Shown: in pieces, positions 8,147 through 17,000 of the stretch | Layout of the letters: every line of letters starts with the position of its first letter | How positions within the stretch are numbered: position 1 is the stretch's first letter | Assembly: GCA_040902655.1 (NCBI GenBank) | Contig: JBBDWV010000041.1 | Coordinates: forward strand, 28,014 to 60,636 | Source of the DNA: Mycobacteriales bacterium | GTDB lineage: Bacteria > Actinomycetota > Actinomycetes > Mycobacteriales > SCTD01 | Length of the DNA stretch: 32,623 nt | Reading direction: 5' to 3' | Program-made: the position numbers and the translations under genes | Notes under the pieces: generated by a model | The model's database searches: none | The model's input: the letters and a program-made list of their open reading frames with translations, nothing else | Told to the model about the DNA's origin: nothing

Positions 8147-9598
8147 TCAGGCTGCCACGCGGCCGGTCAGCAGCGCGGCCCAGCTCGACGGGGTCGCCGG
8201 CTGCTCGCCGAGGCGGGCAACCGGGATGCCCAGCTCCAGCACCGCAGCCGGGTCCGACGTCTCGTCCACCGCGCTGAGGGCCAGCGCGTCGAAGCCGCCG
8301 ACGGCGCGGGCGAAGGCACCCACGTCGTAGGACTTGCGGGTGGCTTCGACCGCACCCCACGTCGCAGACGCGTCGAGAGCGGAGAGGTAGGCCCGCGCCT
8401 GCACGGCGCCGGCTGAGGTCATGGGAGCATCGATCGCGACGATCGTGAGGTTGCGGCGCCGACGCCACGTGGTGCGGCAGGTCTCCGCCGAGTCCACGTC
8501 GCGCAGGACCTGGCGCTCGGGCAGGTCGGTCAGTGTCCGGCGGGAGGTGGCCAGCACCACGGCGGACGCGACGGGCAGACCGAGTTCGCGGGCCATCGCC
8601 CGAGCCGTCTCGAGCGACTGGGGCAGCGGACCGACGACCGCCAGCACGGCACCCGCCCGGTTGACGAGGGCAGGCACCTCCGGCAGACCGCCCAGGCTCT
8701 TCAGGAGTGCGGGGTAGAGGGCATCGTCCGTGCCGAAGGGCTGCAGGTACGCCGGCAGGCCCAGCCGGGCCAGCTGGCCGCCCAGCGTGGAGGCGCCGGG
8801 GGCACGCCCGAAGGGCAGGTTCACCGGCAGCGCCACGGGCGCCGTCAGCAGCGCGTCCTCGGAGGTGCGGGCCGCCGGGATGATGACGGGAGCGACCGGA
8901 CGGGGCTCGAGGAACTGCGGCACCGCGGTCCCCGCCCGCGCCGCCGGCGGCGTGCCGGCCGCGGCATCGAGGTTGGCCAGCAGGGCAGCGAAGGTGCTGC
9001 CCTCGGTGGAGACGTGCGCATTCGCGCGGTCGAGGATTCCCAGGTCCGCGGCAGGACGGTCGGCGGGCGCGGGGCCCTGCGCGGCCTCCACGGTGCCCTC
9101 CAGCGTCACGGGTGCGACGGCGACCGGAGCGGCGACCGGTGCTGCGGCCGGCTGCGGTGCGGATAGCAGCGGGATCGCGGACGGTCCGGTACCGGTCATC
9201 GCCTCCAGGCTCGCGAGCACGGAGGCGAACGACCTGCCCGCGCCGGAAGCCGTGGGGCTGCCGGCCGGCTCGGCCGGGGCGGCGGCCGGGGTCACGGTCG
9301 GGGCCGGGGTCGGCTCGGTCCTGGACTGCAGCGACAGCCCGGAGTGCTCACTGTCGCTCACCTGGTCGGCCAGCTCCAGCAGCGACAGCGGCCTGTCGGC
9401 CGGCTTGTCGGCCACCGTGGCCGGTGCGTCCCCGACCTCGACGCTGACCTCGAAGCGCTGCTTGGCGAAGAAGCCGGCGATCCCACCGGTGCGCACCTTC
9501 TCGGCGCGCACGATGCGGGCACCTGCGCCCAGCTCGTTCTTCACCCTGGCGAGCAGGGCCTCCAGGTCCGGTCCCTCAAGCTGCAACTGCGTGGGCAC
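8147..9598 (-). CDS. FlhF-like protein with degenerate GTPase domain
   Basis: FlhF is an SRP-family GTPase that fixes flagellar position and number. Here residues 1-55 match the FlhF B domain (DLEALLARVKNELGAGARIV, then FFAKQRFEVSVEV). Residues 60-300 are a long Ala/Pro-rich linker with two FASVLASLEA/FAALLANLDA-like helices. Residues 310-483 keep the outline of the NG domain (SAVDETSDPAAVLELGIPVARLGEQ at about 442-466 corresponds to the TKLDET...GQ region). However, the P-loop GxxGxGKT is replaced by VGPLPQSLETA (322-332) and the DTAGR motif by IDAPMTSAG (389-397). It should not bind or hydrolyse GTP in the usual way. GTG start, with GGAG nine bases upstream; overlaps the flhA end by 23 bases. 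Confidence 0.75.
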   Translation of the reverse strand: MPTQLQLEGPDLEALLARVKNELGAGARIVRAEKVRTGGIAGFFAKQRFEVSVEVGDAPATVADKPADRPLSLLELADQVSDSEHSGLSLQSRTEPTPAPTVTPAAAPAEPAGSPTASGAGRSFASVLASLEAMTGTGPSAIPLLSAPQPAAAPVAAPVAVAPVTLEGTVEAAQGPAPADRPAADLGILDRANAHVSTEGSTFAALLANLDAAAGTPPAARAGTAVPQFLEPRPVAPVIIPAARTSEDALLTAPVALPVNLPFGRAPGASTLGGQLARLGLPAYLQPFGTDDALYPALLKSLGGLPEVPALVNRAGAVLAVVGPLPQSLETARAMARELGLPVASAVVLATSRRTLTDLPERQVLRDVDSAETCRTTWRRRRNLTIVAIDAPMTSAGAVQARAYLSALDASATWGAVEATRKSYDVGAFARAVGGFDALALSAVDETSDPAAVLELGIPVARLGEQPATPSSWAALLTGRVAA

Positions 9599-11630
9599 CT
9601 GTCACGACTCCGATCGTGTCGAGCTGAAGCTGGTCGGCCAGCTCCGCGTAGGAGAGAACGGGCAGCCGCGGCGCGGCGGTCCTGGTCAGCTTGCGGACGG
9701 CGGGCCGCAGTTGCGGCGAGCAGACGAGCACCGGGCGTTCGCCGCGCTGCTCGGCCTGCTGGGCCTGGTTGGCGACACCGAGGACGAGCCGCTCGGCGTA
9801 CGCCGGGTCCAGGGCCAGGAAGCTGCCACCGTCGCCGGGTCGCAGGGCCTCGAGCATCGCGTGCTCGGCCAGCGGCTCGAAGGTCAGGACGGGCAGCCGG
9901 CCGTCGACGGCGTAGGCCATCGAGATGGCCGCCCCCAGGTTGGCGCGCGCAGCCTCCACGAGGGCCTCGGGGTCCTTGGTCGCGCGGGCCCGCTCGGAGA
10001 TCGCCTCGAAGATGCGGACCAGGTCGCGTACGGCGACCTCCTCCTCCAGCAGCCCCTGCAGGACCCGCTGGATCTCGCCCAGGGTCAGCTGCGCCGGGGT
10101 GAGCTCGTCGACCACGGTCGGGGCGCTGCGGCGCACCATGTCGACCAGCATCTTGACGTCCTCGCGGCCCAGCAGGCGGGAGGCGGAGGTACGCACGACC
10201 TCGGCCAGGTGCGTGGTGATCACCGAGGCGCGGTCGACGACCGTGCAGCCCATGATCTCGGCCTGCTGCTGGAGTTCGCTCGGCACCCACTTGGCGGGCA
10301 GGCCGAAGACCGGCTCGCGGGTCACGACGCCGGGCAGCGCGGTCAGGTCGTCGCCGATCACGAGGACGGATCCGGTGGGCGCCTCGCCCCGGCCGGCCTC
10401 GACCCCGTGCACCTTGATCGAGTAGTGGTGCGGCGGCAGGTCCAGGTTGTCCCGGGTGCGCACGAGCGGGATCACGATGCCCAGGTCGAGCGCCAGCTTG
10501 CGGCGCAGCGAGCGGACCCGGTCGAGCAGGTCGCCGCCCATCGACGGGTCGACGAGCTCCACCAGGTCGTACGCGACCTCGAGCTCGAGGGGCTCGACCC
10601 GCATGTCGTTGGCCAGCGCCTCGGGGGAGTCGGGGGAGGCGGCCGGCAGCTCCGGGGTCTGCGCCTCGGCGGCGCTGGCGGCGGCCTGCTGGTCGTCCGG
10701 CAGTCGCATGGAGATGATCAGCACCGTGATCCCGACGAGCAGGAAGGGGAACTTCGGGAGCCCGGGCACGAGGGCGAGCAGGCAGACGGCGCCGCCGGCC
10801 ATCCGGACCGCCGAACGCTGCCGGCCGATCTGGCCGAGCAGGTCCGATCCCATGTCGCCGTGGGTGGCCGAGCGGGTGACGATCAGGCCGCTGGCGACGG
10901 AGATGAGCAGCGCCGGGATCGCCGTGACCAGGCCGTCGCCGATGGTGAGCAGGCTGAAGGTGGAGATCGCCTCGCTCATCGGCATGCCCCGCTGGGCGAC
11001 GCCGATGAGGAAGCCACCGAACAGGTTGATCGTGGTGATCAGGATGCCGGCGATGGCGTCGCCCTTGACGAACTTGGAGGCACCGTCCATCGCGCCGTAG
11101 AAGTCGGCCTCCGCGGCGACGTCGGCCCGACGCTGGCGGGCCGTGTCCTCGTCGATCAGGCCGGAGTTGAGGTCGGCGTCGATGGCCATCTGCTTGCCGG
11201 GCATCGCGTCGAGGGTGAACCGGGCGCCGACCTCGGCGACCCGGCCGGCACCGTTGGTGATGACGACGAACTGGATCACCATCAGGATCAGGAAGATCAC
11301 CAGGCCGACGATGAGCGAGCCGCCGATGACGAACTCGCCGAAGCTCTCGACCACCTTGCCGGCGTAGCCGTCCAGCAGCACCAGCCGGGTCGAGCTGACG
11401 TTGAGCGCCAGCCGGAACATGGTGGCGACCAGCAGCAGCGCCGGGAAGATGGCGAAGTCCAGCGGGCGCTTCGCGTACATGCTGACCAGCAGGATCAGCA
11501 GCGCGCCGGTGATGTTGACGACGATCAGCAGGTCCAGGACGAACGCCGGCAGGGGGACGACCATCATCAAGACGATGGCGACGACGGCGGCGGGTATTGC
11601 CATGTGGCCGAAGCGGCTCTTGCTCTTCAA
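9576..11630 (-). CDS. flhA: Flagellar export gate protein FlhA
   Basis: Main export gate of the flagellar type III apparatus; uses the proton motive force and docks chaperone-substrate complexes. At 684 residues it is the usual length. The N-terminal ~310 residues hold about eight membrane helices. The FHIPEP signature lies at about 127-150 (NGAGRVAEVGARF then AMPGKQMAIDADL). The C-terminal ~340 residues are the cytoplasmic docking domain. Start is TTG at 11630, with GAGGA just upstream; ATG at residue 10 is the alternative. It is separated from flhB by 93 bases containing a sigma-28-like promoter, so it can be transcribed apart from the upstream operon. Confidence 0.96.
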   Translation of the reverse strand: MKSKSRFGHMAIPAAVVAIVLMMVVPLPAFVLDLLIVVNITGALLILLVSMYAKRPLDFAIFPALLLVATMFRLALNVSSTRLVLLDGYAGKVVESFGEFVIGGSLIVGLVIFLILMVIQFVVITNGAGRVAEVGARFTLDAMPGKQMAIDADLNSGLIDEDTARQRRADVAAEADFYGAMDGASKFVKGDAIAGILITTINLFGGFLIGVAQRGMPMSEAISTFSLLTIGDGLVTAIPALLISVASGLIVTRSATHGDMGSDLLGQIGRQRSAVRMAGGAVCLLALVPGLPKFPFLLVGITVLIISMRLPDDQQAAASAAEAQTPELPAASPDSPEALANDMRVEPLELEVAYDLVELVDPSMGGDLLDRVRSLRRKLALDLGIVIPLVRTRDNLDLPPHHYSIKVHGVEAGRGEAPTGSVLVIGDDLTALPGVVTREPVFGLPAKWVPSELQQQAEIMGCTVVDRASVITTHLAEVVRTSASRLLGREDVKMLVDMVRRSAPTVVDELTPAQLTLGEIQRVLQGLLEEEVAVRDLVRIFEAISERARATKDPEALVEAARANLGAAISMAYAVDGRLPVLTFEPLAEHAMLEALRPGDGGSFLALDPAYAERLVLGVANQAQQAEQRGERPVLVCSPQLRPAVRKLTRTAAPRLPVLSYAELADQLQLDTIGVVTGAHAVAA

Positions 11631-11695
11631 AGGTCCTCGCGTGTGCTCCGGCCGTCCGTGGAGCAGGTAACCGCCGTCCTGGCGTCCCTCGATGC

Positions 11696-11721
11696 ATCGG
11701 CGATGGGACGGCCTGCTTGAG
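11696..11721 (-). promoter_or_regulatory. Sigma-28/FliA-like promoter of flhA
   Basis: CTCAAG (11721-11716), 14-base spacer, GCCGAT (11701-11696), in the flhB-flhA gap and about 65 bases from the flhA start. Identical spacing to the four other sites in this window; the upstream bases CGCTAACG extend the similarity with the fliM site. Confidence 0.75.
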
Positions 11722-11723
11722 CG

Positions 11724-12824
11724 TTAGCGCAGAGCCAGAGCCGGCTGCCGGACCGTGTGTGTACCGGCCGCGGCGCCGCGCGCCTTGAGCGAGAAGATGA
11801 AGGCGAGCACCTGCGCGACGGCGCCGTACAGCTCCGCCGGGATCTCCTCGCCGATCTCGCAGGCCTTGTGCAGGGCGCGTGCCAGGGGGATGTCCCGCAC
11901 CATCGGCACCCGGTGCTCGTCCGCGCGTTCGCGGATCTTCGCGGCGATGATCCCGCTGCCCTTGGCGACGACCCGCGGCGCGCCGCCCAGGGGGTCGTAC
12001 CGGAGGGCGACCGCGACGTGGGTGGGGTTGACCAGCACGACGTCGGCGCTGGCGATGTCCGACATCATCCGGTTGCGGCTCATGCTCATCTGGCGCTGGC
12101 GGATCATGCCCTTCATCTGCGGGTCGCCGTCGGCCTGCTTGTACTCGTCCTTGATGTCCTGCAGGCTCATCTTGAGCTCCTTGAGGTGCTGCCGCTTCTG
12201 CATCGCGTAGTCGGCGGCGGCCAGCAGCAGGCCGAGCATCGCGGCGTTGCGCAGGAACGACATCGCGGCGCCGCCCACGCCGGAGAGCACCGTCGTCAGG
12301 GCCAGCCCGCCGGGGTTGACGAGCAGCGGGATGAAGCCGGACAGCGCGTGGTAGGCCATGCCGCCGAGCACGGCCAGCTTGATGATCTCCTTGCAGGCCA
12401 TCCAGGCGGTCTTCGCGCTGAACATGCGCTTGATACCCGGCAGTGGGTTGAGCTGCTTGAACTTGGGCTTGAGGGCCTGTGGGCTCAGGACCAGTCCGAC
12501 CTGCGCGAGGTTGGCCAGCACGCCCAGCGTCATGAGGGCGAGCGCCATCGGCGCGACGGCGATCAGCGCGCCGCGCATGCCGTGGCCCCAGAGCGCCAGG
12601 GCCAGCCCCGGGTCCGGGTTGGCGATGACGTCCTTCATCTGGGCGGCGAGCCCGTAGAGGTGGTCCTGGGCGCGCGAGAACGTCCACGGCAGCAGCAGCG
12701 TCATCGCGAAGGTGGTGAGCCAGGCGGAGACCTCGGGAGACTTGCCGACCTGACCCTTCTTGCGGGAGTCCTTGATCTTCTTCGGAGTGGGCTTCTCGGT
12801 CTTCGAGGCCTTGTCGCTGCTCAC
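11724..12824 (-). CDS. flhB: Flagellar export gate / specificity switch protein FlhB
   Basis: Inner-membrane export component that switches substrate class from rod-hook to filament with FliK. 366 residues: a basic N-terminus (EKPTPKKIKDSRKKGQVGKS), four membrane helices up to about residue 208, then the cytoplasmic domain with the self-cleavage motif NPTH at 266-269. Cleavage after Asn266 is expected. The start ATG overlaps the fliR stop by four bases. The intact NPTH fits a functional hook-length switch together with fliK at 21457-22863. Confidence 0.96.
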   Translation of the reverse strand: MSSDKASKTEKPTPKKIKDSRKKGQVGKSPEVSAWLTTFAMTLLLPWTFSRAQDHLYGLAAQMKDVIANPDPGLALALWGHGMRGALIAVAPMALALMTLGVLANLAQVGLVLSPQALKPKFKQLNPLPGIKRMFSAKTAWMACKEIIKLAVLGGMAYHALSGFIPLLVNPGGLALTTVLSGVGGAAMSFLRNAAMLGLLLAAADYAMQKRQHLKELKMSLQDIKDEYKQADGDPQMKGMIRQRQMSMSRNRMMSDIASADVVLVNPTHVAVALRYDPLGGAPRVVAKGSGIIAAKIRERADEHRVPMVRDIPLARALHKACEIGEEIPAELYGAVAQVLAFIFSLKARGAAAGTHTVRQPALALR

Positions 12825-13588
12825 GAGAAGGCCCCCATGAGCACCGCGCCGTCGCGCACCGCGTGGCGCACCAGGTTCTCCACGATGTTCGGCATGAGCG
12901 GGATGGCCAGCCCCACGAGGAGCATGCTGAGCAGGATCTTGATCGGGAAGCCGAGCGTGAAGACGTTCATCTGCGGCGCGGCCTTGCTGAGCAGGCCGAG
13001 GGCGACCTCGGTGAGGAACAGCGCACCGACGATCGGCGCCGCGATCTCGAGCGCGGCGAGGAAGAACATGCCGAGGTTGTCGATCAGCAGCTCGGAGATG
13101 CTCGCGAAGTCCGGTACGCCCGACGGCATCGCGGCGAAGGAGTTGAGAAAGCCGCGCACCAGCATCAGGTGCCCGTCGACCGCGAAGAGCAGGGCGAGCG
13201 AGAGCAGGTGGTAGAAGCGGCCGAAGACGGCCGTGTTGGCGTTGGTGAACGGGTCGAAGGACGCGGCGATGGTGAAGCCGGCGAAGAAGTCGATGATCTC
13301 ACCGGCCGCCTGCACCGCGGCGAAGATCAGCTGGGTGAGGAAGCCGAGCGCGAGCCCGGCACCGACCTGCATCAGGGTGGCCACGATCAGGGGCCCCACC
13401 TCCGGGGGCGGTGCGCTGGCGGCGACCACCGGCGTGACCGGGATGGCCAGGGCGACGGCGAACGCCATCTTGGCCTGGGTCGGGATCATGCGCGTGTTGA
13501 ACGGCGGGCAGACGACCAGCCAGGCCGAGGCGCGGACCACCGCGAGCACGAAGCCGAGGAGCAGGTCCGTCGACAGCGTCAGGGTCAT
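12821..13588 (-). CDS. fliR: Flagellar export protein FliR
   Basis: Integral membrane part of the FliPQR export channel core. 255 residues with about six hydrophobic segments. Typical FliR blocks are present: CPPFNTRMIPTQAKMAFA near residue 27, GEIIDFFAGFTIAASFDP near 95 and the late LGFPIKILLSMLLVGLAIP. ATG overlaps the fliQ stop (ATGA) and its own stop overlaps flhB, giving tight translational coupling through fliQ-fliR-flhB. Confidence 0.95.
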   Translation of the reverse strand: MTLTLSTDLLLGFVLAVVRASAWLVVCPPFNTRMIPTQAKMAFAVALAIPVTPVVAASAPPPEVGPLIVATLMQVGAGLALGFLTQLIFAAVQAAGEIIDFFAGFTIAASFDPFTNANTAVFGRFYHLLSLALLFAVDGHLMLVRGFLNSFAAMPSGVPDFASISELLIDNLGMFFLAALEIAAPIVGALFLTEVALGLLSKAAPQMNVFTLGFPIKILLSMLLVGLAIPLMPNIVENLVRHAVRDGAVLMGAFS

Positions 13589-13860
13589 ACCTTGTCAGCC
13601 AGCTGGGGGATCATCTCGTAGAGCCCGGTGGTGAACGACACGATCTCGGCGAGCATCCAGTTGCCGGCGAGCAGGATGACCAGGGCCACCGCGCCGAGCT
13701 TGGGCACGAAGGTGAGGGTGACCTCCTGGATCTGGGTGACCGACTGCAGCAGCGAGATGCCGAAGCCGACGCCCAGCGTGACGATCAGGATGGGCGCGGC
13801 CAGCTTGCCCGCGATGATGATCGCCATCAGGGCGATCTCCAGCACAGCGGTGTCGGACAT
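13585..13860 (-). CDS. fliQ: Flagellar export protein FliQ
   Basis: Small two-helix subunit of the export channel. 91 residues, the usual size; helices at about 14-38 and 52-75 and the family block ILIVTLGVGFGISLLQSVTQ followed by QEVTLTFVPK. ATG start 24 bases after fliP, with an AGAG-type ribosome site. Four-base overlap with fliR. Confidence 0.95.
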   Translation of the reverse strand: MSDTAVLEIALMAIIIAGKLAAPILIVTLGVGFGISLLQSVTQIQEVTLTFVPKLGAVALVILLAGNWMLAEIVSFTTGLYEMIPQLADKV

Positions 13861-13884
13861 GGTCTCTCCGGTCTCGGGGTCGTC

Positions 13885-14751
13885 TCAGGTGTAGCTGGAC
13901 AGCAACGACCGGACGACCAGCGCCCACCCGTCGACCATGACGAAAAGCAGCAGCTTGAACGGCAGGGAGATGAGCACCGGCGGGAGCATCATCATGCCCA
14001 TGGACATCAGGGACGAGCTGATCACGATGTCGATGACCAGGAAGGGGATGAAGATGACGAAGCCGATGATGAAGGCGGTCTTGATCTCCGACAGGACGAA
14101 GGCGGGCACCAGGGCCGACATCGAGACGTCCTCGGGGCGCGGCGGCCGCTCGTCGCCGTTGGCCTTGACGAACAGCGCCAGCTCCTTGGGCTTGACCTCC
14201 TTCAGCATGAAGGTGCGAAGCGGCTGGACGCCGTCCTCGTAGGCCTGGCTGTAGTTCTTCTCGCCGTTCAGCAGCGGCTGGATGCCCTGCTCGTTCACCT
14301 TCTCCAGCGTCGGCCCCATGATGAACAGGCTGAGGAACAGCGACAGCCCCACGATCACCTGGTTCGGCGGGATCGCCTGCACGCCGAGCGCGTTGCGGGT
14401 CAGCGACAGCACGATCACGATGCGGGTGAAGCTGGTCATGAGCAGCAGCAGCGCCGGCGCCAGCGACAGGACGGTCAGCAGCAGGATGGCCACGATGGCC
14501 TTGCTGGGCTCGTCGCCGGAGTCCAGGTCCAGGGTGACCGAGCCGCCGCCCTCGGGCTCCGGGGCCGCCGGGGCGCCGGGTCGTGGCATCTCCGGCGCCA
14601 CCGGAGCCGCCTGTGCCAGCACGATCGTCCCGGGACCGGGTGCCTTGGCACCGACAGCGGCCTCGGCCGGGGTGGCGAGCGCGAGGGCCGCCATCACCAG
14701 CAGCACGAGCAGCGCGCAGCGCGCAGCCGTGCCACGCACGAGCGTGGACAT
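13885..14751 (-). CDS. fliP: Flagellar export protein FliP
   Basis: Core subunit of the export channel. 288 residues: a cleavable signal peptide (about 1-32, LLVLLVMAALALATPAEA), a Pro/Gly-rich mature N-terminus, then the FliP domain from about residue 78. Family signatures are clear: LLLMTSFTRIVIVLSLTRNALG, the PPNQVIVGLSLFLS block and FVIFIPFLVIDIVISSSLMSMGMMMLPP. ATG start with GGAG four bases upstream. The signal peptide is normal for FliP, unlike other gate proteins. Confidence 0.96.
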   Translation of the reverse strand: MSTLVRGTAARCALLVLLVMAALALATPAEAAVGAKAPGPGTIVLAQAAPVAPEMPRPGAPAAPEPEGGGSVTLDLDSGDEPSKAIVAILLLTVLSLAPALLLLMTSFTRIVIVLSLTRNALGVQAIPPNQVIVGLSLFLSLFIMGPTLEKVNEQGIQPLLNGEKNYSQAYEDGVQPLRTFMLKEVKPKELALFVKANGDERPPRPEDVSMSALVPAFVLSEIKTAFIIGFVIFIPFLVIDIVISSSLMSMGMMMLPPVLISLPFKLLLFVMVDGWALVVRSLLSSYT

Positions 14752-14793
14752 GGAGCTCCGTTTCGGAGGAGAGGGAAGGAAGAGGGAGGAAGA

Positions 14794-15171
14794 TCAGGAC
14801 GTGCGGACGGTGCGGTCCTTGAGGAACTCGAGGAAGGGCCCCCAGCCGGGCTTCTGCGGGGTGGCCGGCCCGATCGCCGACGTGACCGGGGCGAGCGCGA
14901 GCTCCGCCTCGAGCAGCAGCGGGTCGGCCTCGGCGAGGACGGAGACGGAGGACTCGGTGACGCCGAGCACCAGGGTGCGGCCGCCGACCCGGACGAGCTG
15001 CACGGAGCTGCTCCGGCCCAGGCCCTGACGGGCGAGGACGTCGATCCGGCTGGTCGGCTTGCCGCTGCTGCCGGGAGCGAGTCCGCGCCGGCGCAGGATC
15101 CGGGCGGCCAGCATCATCAGCCCGAAGACGACGGCCAGGGAGATGGCCAGTCGCGCGAGCAGCGCGACCAT
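14794..15171 (-). CDS. fliO: Flagellar biosynthesis protein FliO
   Basis: Short membrane protein that helps assemble and stabilise FliP. One transmembrane helix (about residues 4-25) is followed by RRRG and a small cytoplasmic SpoA-like domain (RIDVLARQGLGRSSSVQLVRVGGRTLVLGVTE, here about residues 41-73). Start placed at ATG 15171 because GGAGGA lies seven bases upstream; an in-frame GTG at 15186 would add five residues and has no site of its own. FliO is the least conserved export protein; position between fliN and fliP supports the call. Confidence 0.85.
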   Translation of the reverse strand: MVALLARLAISLAVVFGLMMLAARILRRRGLAPGSSGKPTSRIDVLARQGLGRSSSVQLVRVGGRTLVLGVTESSVSVLAEADPLLLEAELALAPVTSAIGPATPQKPGWGPFLEFLKDRTVRTS

Positions 15172-15189
15172 CGAGACGTCCTCCACGGC

Positions 15190-16011
15190 CTAGCGCCGGA
15201 CCGCGTCGAGGGTGCGGGTACCGATGATCTCGGAGATACGGATGGCGAACTCCTCGTCGATGACGACCACCTCGCCGCGGGCGATCAGCGTGCCGTTGAC
15301 CAGGACGTCCACCGGGCTGCCCGCGGCCCGGTCGAGCTCGACGACCGCACCGGGCGTGAGGGCGAGCAGGTCGCGCACGGTCATCCGGGTGCGGCCGAGC
15401 TCGGCGGTGACGCCCATCTCCACGTTGTGGAGCAGGTCCATCGGACGCGCGGCCCGGCTGGCGGGGCGCGTCTGGTCCAGCGGCTGGAACGTGTGGGTGG
15501 TCGCGTTCTCCCGCGGCTCGGGGATCTCGGACGCCTCGGGTGCGAGCTCCTGCTCGACCAGCAGCGCGATCGTGGCGACGTGCTCGCCGCCGGTGCGCAG
15601 CAGGACCGCGGCGAAGAGCCGGCCGTCACCCAGGCCGGCCAGGGCGATGCCCGGCTCCACCTCGTGTGCCGCCTCGATCTGCAGCGACTCACTGCTGAAC
15701 TGCTCGAGCGCCGTGCCGGCGTCCGCCAGGGCGGGACCGAGCGCGGCCAGCAGCTCCTGGGCCCCGAACGGGCTGTTCTCCAGGGCGGAGGAGAGGCTGT
15801 CGGCGACGACGAGCACCAGCCGCCCGACGGCAGCGCCGCGCACGTTGAGCGAGACCGCCCGGCCCTTGCCGTCCGGGGGCAGCAGGTCCGCCACCGTGGC
15901 GTCGCTGAGGGGAGCGTCGGCCACTGCCGACAGCGGCAGGGTACGGGCGGCTGCGGCGGCGACGGCGGTCACGGCGTCGCGGACGCTGTCGCGGGTGCTG
16001 AGCACGGTCAT
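15190..16011 (-). CDS. fliN: Flagellar C-ring protein FliN with a long N-terminal domain (FliY-like)
   Basis: FliN forms the lower C-ring and docks the export ATPase. The SpoA domain is at about residues 190-267 (LHNVEMGVTAELGRTRMTVRDLL through GEVVVIDEEFAIRISEII). At 273 residues the protein is about twice the length of a plain FliN. Residues 10-155 form an alpha/beta domain whose order (strand, LVLVVADSL helix, helix LLAALGPALADAGTAL, strand LQIEAA) resembles the CheC/CheX fold found in FliY. The catalytic ExxN is not visible, so phosphatase activity is doubtful. ATG overlaps the fliM stop by four bases. Confidence 0.88.
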   Translation of the reverse strand: MTVLSTRDSVRDAVTAVAAAAARTLPLSAVADAPLSDATVADLLPPDGKGRAVSLNVRGAAVGRLVLVVADSLSSALENSPFGAQELLAALGPALADAGTALEQFSSESLQIEAAHEVEPGIALAGLGDGRLFAAVLLRTGGEHVATIALLVEQELAPEASEIPEPRENATTHTFQPLDQTRPASRAARPMDLLHNVEMGVTAELGRTRMTVRDLLALTPGAVVELDRAAGSPVDVLVNGTLIARGEVVVIDEEFAIRISEIIGTRTLDAVRR

Positions 16012-16997
16012 GGGCGGGAGTCCTTGTCGTTGTTCGAGTCGACGATCATGAAGGCGAGCCGCCGGCCCTTGCTTCCGGGCACGGCGAAGGCACAGGTGCT
16101 GTCGGCGGCGCAGACCGAGAGTGGCGCGCTGACCGGGTGGCGCAGGGGGAGCACGTCTCCGACGCGCAGATGGAGGATCTCGGAGGAGGTGAGGGTGACC
16201 GGGTCGAAGCGCACGGCGACGTCCACCGGCACTCCCGAGAGCCCGGCGGTGATGGCCCGGGCCGACTCCACGGGGTCGGTGCCCTTGCGGTCGGCGAACA
16301 GCGCGTGGCCGGTGACCTGCTCGAGCACCGGCTGGAGCGCGGTGAAGGGCAGGCACAGCGTCGCCGGCGCCTCCTTGCCGCCGATGCGTACGTCGAAGGT
16401 GGCCACGACGACCATGTCCGACGGAGCGGCGACCTGGGCGAACTGGGGGTTGAACTCCAGCTGGACGATGCTGGTCTTCACCTTGGCCAGGGACTCGAAC
16501 GCGTAGTCCAGCTCGTGCAGCACCCGCACCAGCAGCTCGCGCATCAGCACGCTCTCGATGTCGGTCAGTGCCCGCGCGGGCTGGTTGCCGTCGCCGTTGC
16601 CGCCGAGCAGGCGGTCGATCGCGGCCATCGCGATGCCCAGCGGCAGCTGCAGGATGCCGGCGCCCGGCAGCGGGTCGACGTTGAGGATCGCCATCAGGGT
16701 GGGATCCGGCGAGGAGCGGATGTACTCGTCGTAGGAGACGTGGTCGATCGAGGCGACCGACACCTGGGACACCGACCGCAGGGTGGTGGACAGGATCGTC
16801 GTGAACTGGCGCGCGAAGGTCTCGTTGACGATCTGCAGCGCCCGCGCGTGGTCCCGGCTGAACTTGCTGGGCCGCCGGAAGTCGAAGGGTTGGGGCCCCG
16901 ACTTGCGGCGGGCCCGCTTGCCGGACGGCGGCGCGGGGCTGTCCACTGCTGCGTGCTCTGCCGCGATGTCGGTCGTGCTGGTTGCTGCCACACACAC
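16008..16997 (-). CDS. fliM: Flagellar motor switch protein FliM
   Basis: C-ring switch protein that receives CheY-P and transmits to FliG. The middle domain begins with FDFRRPSKFSRDHARALQ (38-55) and keeps the LGGNG turn (131-135); a SpoA domain ends the protein (about 250-325). The usual N-terminal CheY-P-binding helix (LSQDEIDALL-like) is not recognisable in residues 1-35, which are Ala/Pro/Lys-rich. GTG 16997 is the longest start, but the promoter -10 ends at 17001, so transcription should start near 16994. GTG 16991 (third codon) is then the likelier start, and the mRNA leaderless or nearly so. Confidence 0.93.
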   Translation of the reverse strand: MCVAATSTTDIAAEHAAVDSPAPPSGKRARRKSGPQPFDFRRPSKFSRDHARALQIVNETFARQFTTILSTTLRSVSQVSVASIDHVSYDEYIRSSPDPTLMAILNVDPLPGAGILQLPLGIAMAAIDRLLGGNGDGNQPARALTDIESVLMRELLVRVLHELDYAFESLAKVKTSIVQLEFNPQFAQVAAPSDMVVVATFDVRIGGKEAPATLCLPFTALQPVLEQVTGHALFADRKGTDPVESARAITAGLSGVPVDVAVRFDPVTLTSSEILHLRVGDVLPLRHPVSAPLSVCAADSTCAFAVPGSKGRRLAFMIVDSNNDKDSRP

Positions 16998-17000
16998 AGC

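Noticed and set aside
9541-12687. Very long open frames antisense to or overlapping flhF-like, flhA and flhB (around 1000 codons)
   Set aside because: Composition is Arg/Gly/Asp/His-rich low-complexity translation of shifted codons of clear flagellar genes; no motifs and no proper start sites.
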